A stretch of DNA of 5,109 bases from an uncultured Collinsella sp. GTDB taxonomy: Bacteria > Actinomycetota > Coriobacteriia > Coriobacteriales > Coriobacteriaceae. The DNA lies in NCBI GenBank assembly GCA_900751665.1, contig CAADSV010000090.1:1-5109 (forward strand), read 5' to 3'. Below are positions 3,759 to 5,109 of the stretch, one piece after another; the stretch's first letter is position 1; each line of letters starts with the position of its first letter. The position numbers and the translations under genes were made by a program. The notes below the pieces were generated by a model, which was given only the letters and a program-made list of their open reading frames with translations, did no database searches and was not told the DNA's origin.

Positions 3759-5109
3759 ATGCAGGCAGATTCCGCTCAGCAGCAGGGCCTTTATCGCCCC
3801 GAATTCGATCACGATGCGTGTGGCATCGGCGCGCTTGCCGATATCAACGGCGAGCGCCATCACCAGATCCTGGACGACGCACTGTCCATTCTGGTCAACT
3901 TGGAGCACCGCGGCGGCACGGGACTCGAGAAGAACACCGGCGACGGCGCCGGCATCCTGTTCCAGGTTCCGCATCACTTTTTCCGTAAAGAGGCCCAAAA
4001 GTGCGGCCAGATTCTGCCGGCAGAGGGCGACTATGGCGTGGCCATGCTGTTCTTCCCGCAGGACGACAAAGGCGTAGAGGATGCCCGTCGCGTGTTTGAG
4101 GAGGGCTGCGCCGAGGCCGGCGTGCCGCTGCTCTTTTGGCGCGAGGTGCCGGTCGACCCGCACGACCTGGGCGAGACAGCCCGCGCCTGCATGCCCACCA
4201 TCTTGCAGGCTTTCCTGGGCCGTCCGGACGACACGCCCGCCGGCGACGCCTTCGAGCGCCGCCTGTACGTGTGCCGCCGCACCATCGAAAAGAAGGCCGA
4301 CGCCGAGTTTGCCCTGCGCGACAAGATCTTCTATGTGTGCTCCATGAGCTCGCGCACCATCGTGTACAAGGGTATGCTGGTCGCCACGCAGATGCGCCGC
4401 TTCTTCATCGATCTCAACGACGCCGCCGTCAAAACGGTCGTGGCGCTCGTCCACTCGCGCTACTCCACCAACACTACACCCAGCTGGGAGCGCGCACATC
4501 CCAACCGCTTTATCATCCATAACGGCGAGATCAATACCCTCAAGGGCAACGTCAACTGGATCCGCACTCGCGAGCCCAACCTGTACAGCCCCGTGCTGCA
4601 GCATGATCTTGAGCGCGTGATGCCCATCATCAACCGCGAGGGCTCCGATTCCGCGATTCTGGACAACGTGCTCGAGTTTTTGGTCATGAACGGCCGTCCG
4701 CTCACGCGCGCCGCGTCCATGCTGCTGCCCGAGCCGTGGGATCACAACGACAGCCTGAGTGAGGAGCGCCGCGCCTACGACGCTTACCAGTCCATGCTCA
4801 TGGAGCCGTGGGACGGTCCTGCCGCTATCGCCTTTACCGACGGCCGTACCCTGGGTGCCGCCCTCGACCGTAACGGCCTGCGTCCGGCTCGCTACTACGT
4901 GACGCGCGACGGCCGCTTTATGCTGGCGAGCGAGGTGGGCACCATCGAGGTGAGCCCCGAGAACATCCTGACGAGCGGCTGTCTGGGACCGGGCCAGATG
5001 CTCGAGGTCGATTTTGCCCGCGGGCGCGTCATCTACAACGACGAGCTGCGCGCCCGTTACGCCAAGGAAAAGCCCTATCGCGACTGGATCGCCGAGGAGA
5101 CGCTGACCG
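3759..5109 (+). CDS. gltB: Glutamate synthase large subunit, N-terminal part
   Basis: GltB makes two glutamates from glutamine and 2-oxoglutarate in the cytoplasm, the second half of the GS-GOGAT ammonium assimilation route. Only the first 450 codons are in the window; the family is usually about 1,500 aa. What is seen is the class II glutamine amidotransferase domain. A 20-residue propeptide precedes Cys21 in HDACGIG, the expected nucleophile exposed by propeptide cleavage. Further motifs are NLEHRGGTGLEKNTGDGAGI (48-67), HSRYSTNTTPSW (232-243), HNGEINTLKGN (254-264), REGSDSA (293-299) and LDRNGLRPARYY (369-380). The central, FMN/iron-sulfur synthase and C-terminal domains would follow outside. 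The reading frame is intact with G/C-ending codons typical of a native gene. It is divergent from mntH across the repeat array. Nitrogen control is likely but no specific site is visible. Confidence 0.96.
   Translation, partial: MQADSAQQQGLYRPEFDHDACGIGALADINGERHHQILDDALSILVNLEHRGGTGLEKNTGDGAGILFQVPHHFFRKEAQKCGQILPAEGDYGVAMLFFPQDDKGVEDARRVFEEGCAEAGVPLLFWREVPVDPHDLGETARACMPTILQAFLGRPDDTPAGDAFERRLYVCRRTIEKKADAEFALRDKIFYVCSMSSRTIVYKGMLVATQMRRFFIDLNDAAVKTVVALVHSRYSTNTTPSWERAHPNRFIIHNGEINTLKGNVNWIRTREPNLYSPVLQHDLERVMPIINREGSDSAILDNVLEFLVMNGRPLTRAASMLLPEPWDHNDSLSEERRAYDAYQSMLMEPWDGPAAIAFTDGRTLGAALDRNGLRPARYYVTRDGRFMLASEVGTIEVSPENILTSGCLGPGQMLEVDFARGRVIYNDELRARYAKEKPYRDWIAEETLT

Noticed and set aside
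3735..4745. 336-codon open frame on the minus strand opposite gltB
   Set aside because: It is a shadow of the G/C-ending codons of gltB; the plus-strand frame has catalytic motifs and a ribosome site, and the minus frame shows no recognisable domain.

Overview
The window looks like chromosomal DNA of a fairly GC-rich anaerobic actinobacterium, most likely Collinsella or another Coriobacteriia. The basis is codon usage rich in third-position G/C, strong Shine-Dalgarno sites, and an anaerobe-type flavin reductase plus rubredoxin pair beside an Nramp transporter. This assignment is inference from gene content and style; no database was searched.

Left part (1-1040): the 3' end of an unidentified helical-repeat-like protein overlaps smpB by 11 bp. 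After smpB comes a long, almost perfect 67-nt hairpin made of two inverted copies of a 22-nt word, which resembles a REPIN or MITE. A rho-independent terminator follows.

Redox part (1076-1902): a 167-aa flavin reductase matches the N-terminal half of high-molecular-weight rubredoxin (Hrb). It is followed by a separate 47-aa mini-rubredoxin with its own promoter-like sequence, then a very strong terminator. Together the two genes look like a split Hrb that would pass electrons from NAD(P)H through flavin and rubredoxin to an oxygen- or peroxide-detoxifying partner outside the window.

Metal part (1934-3313, minus strand): an Nramp-family Mn/Fe transporter (mntH). Repeats of one family lie on both sides of it. 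A single decayed unit lies just beyond its 3' end. Upstream is a precise array of six 15-bp motifs, alternating in orientation and phased every 40 bp (3359-3573). The array sits between mntH and the divergent glutamate synthase gene and is the most unusual structure in the window.

Right part (3591-5109): a short stretch that looks like the 3' end of a lost minus-strand gene, then the first 450 codons of the glutamate synthase large subunit (gltB), which runs off the window.
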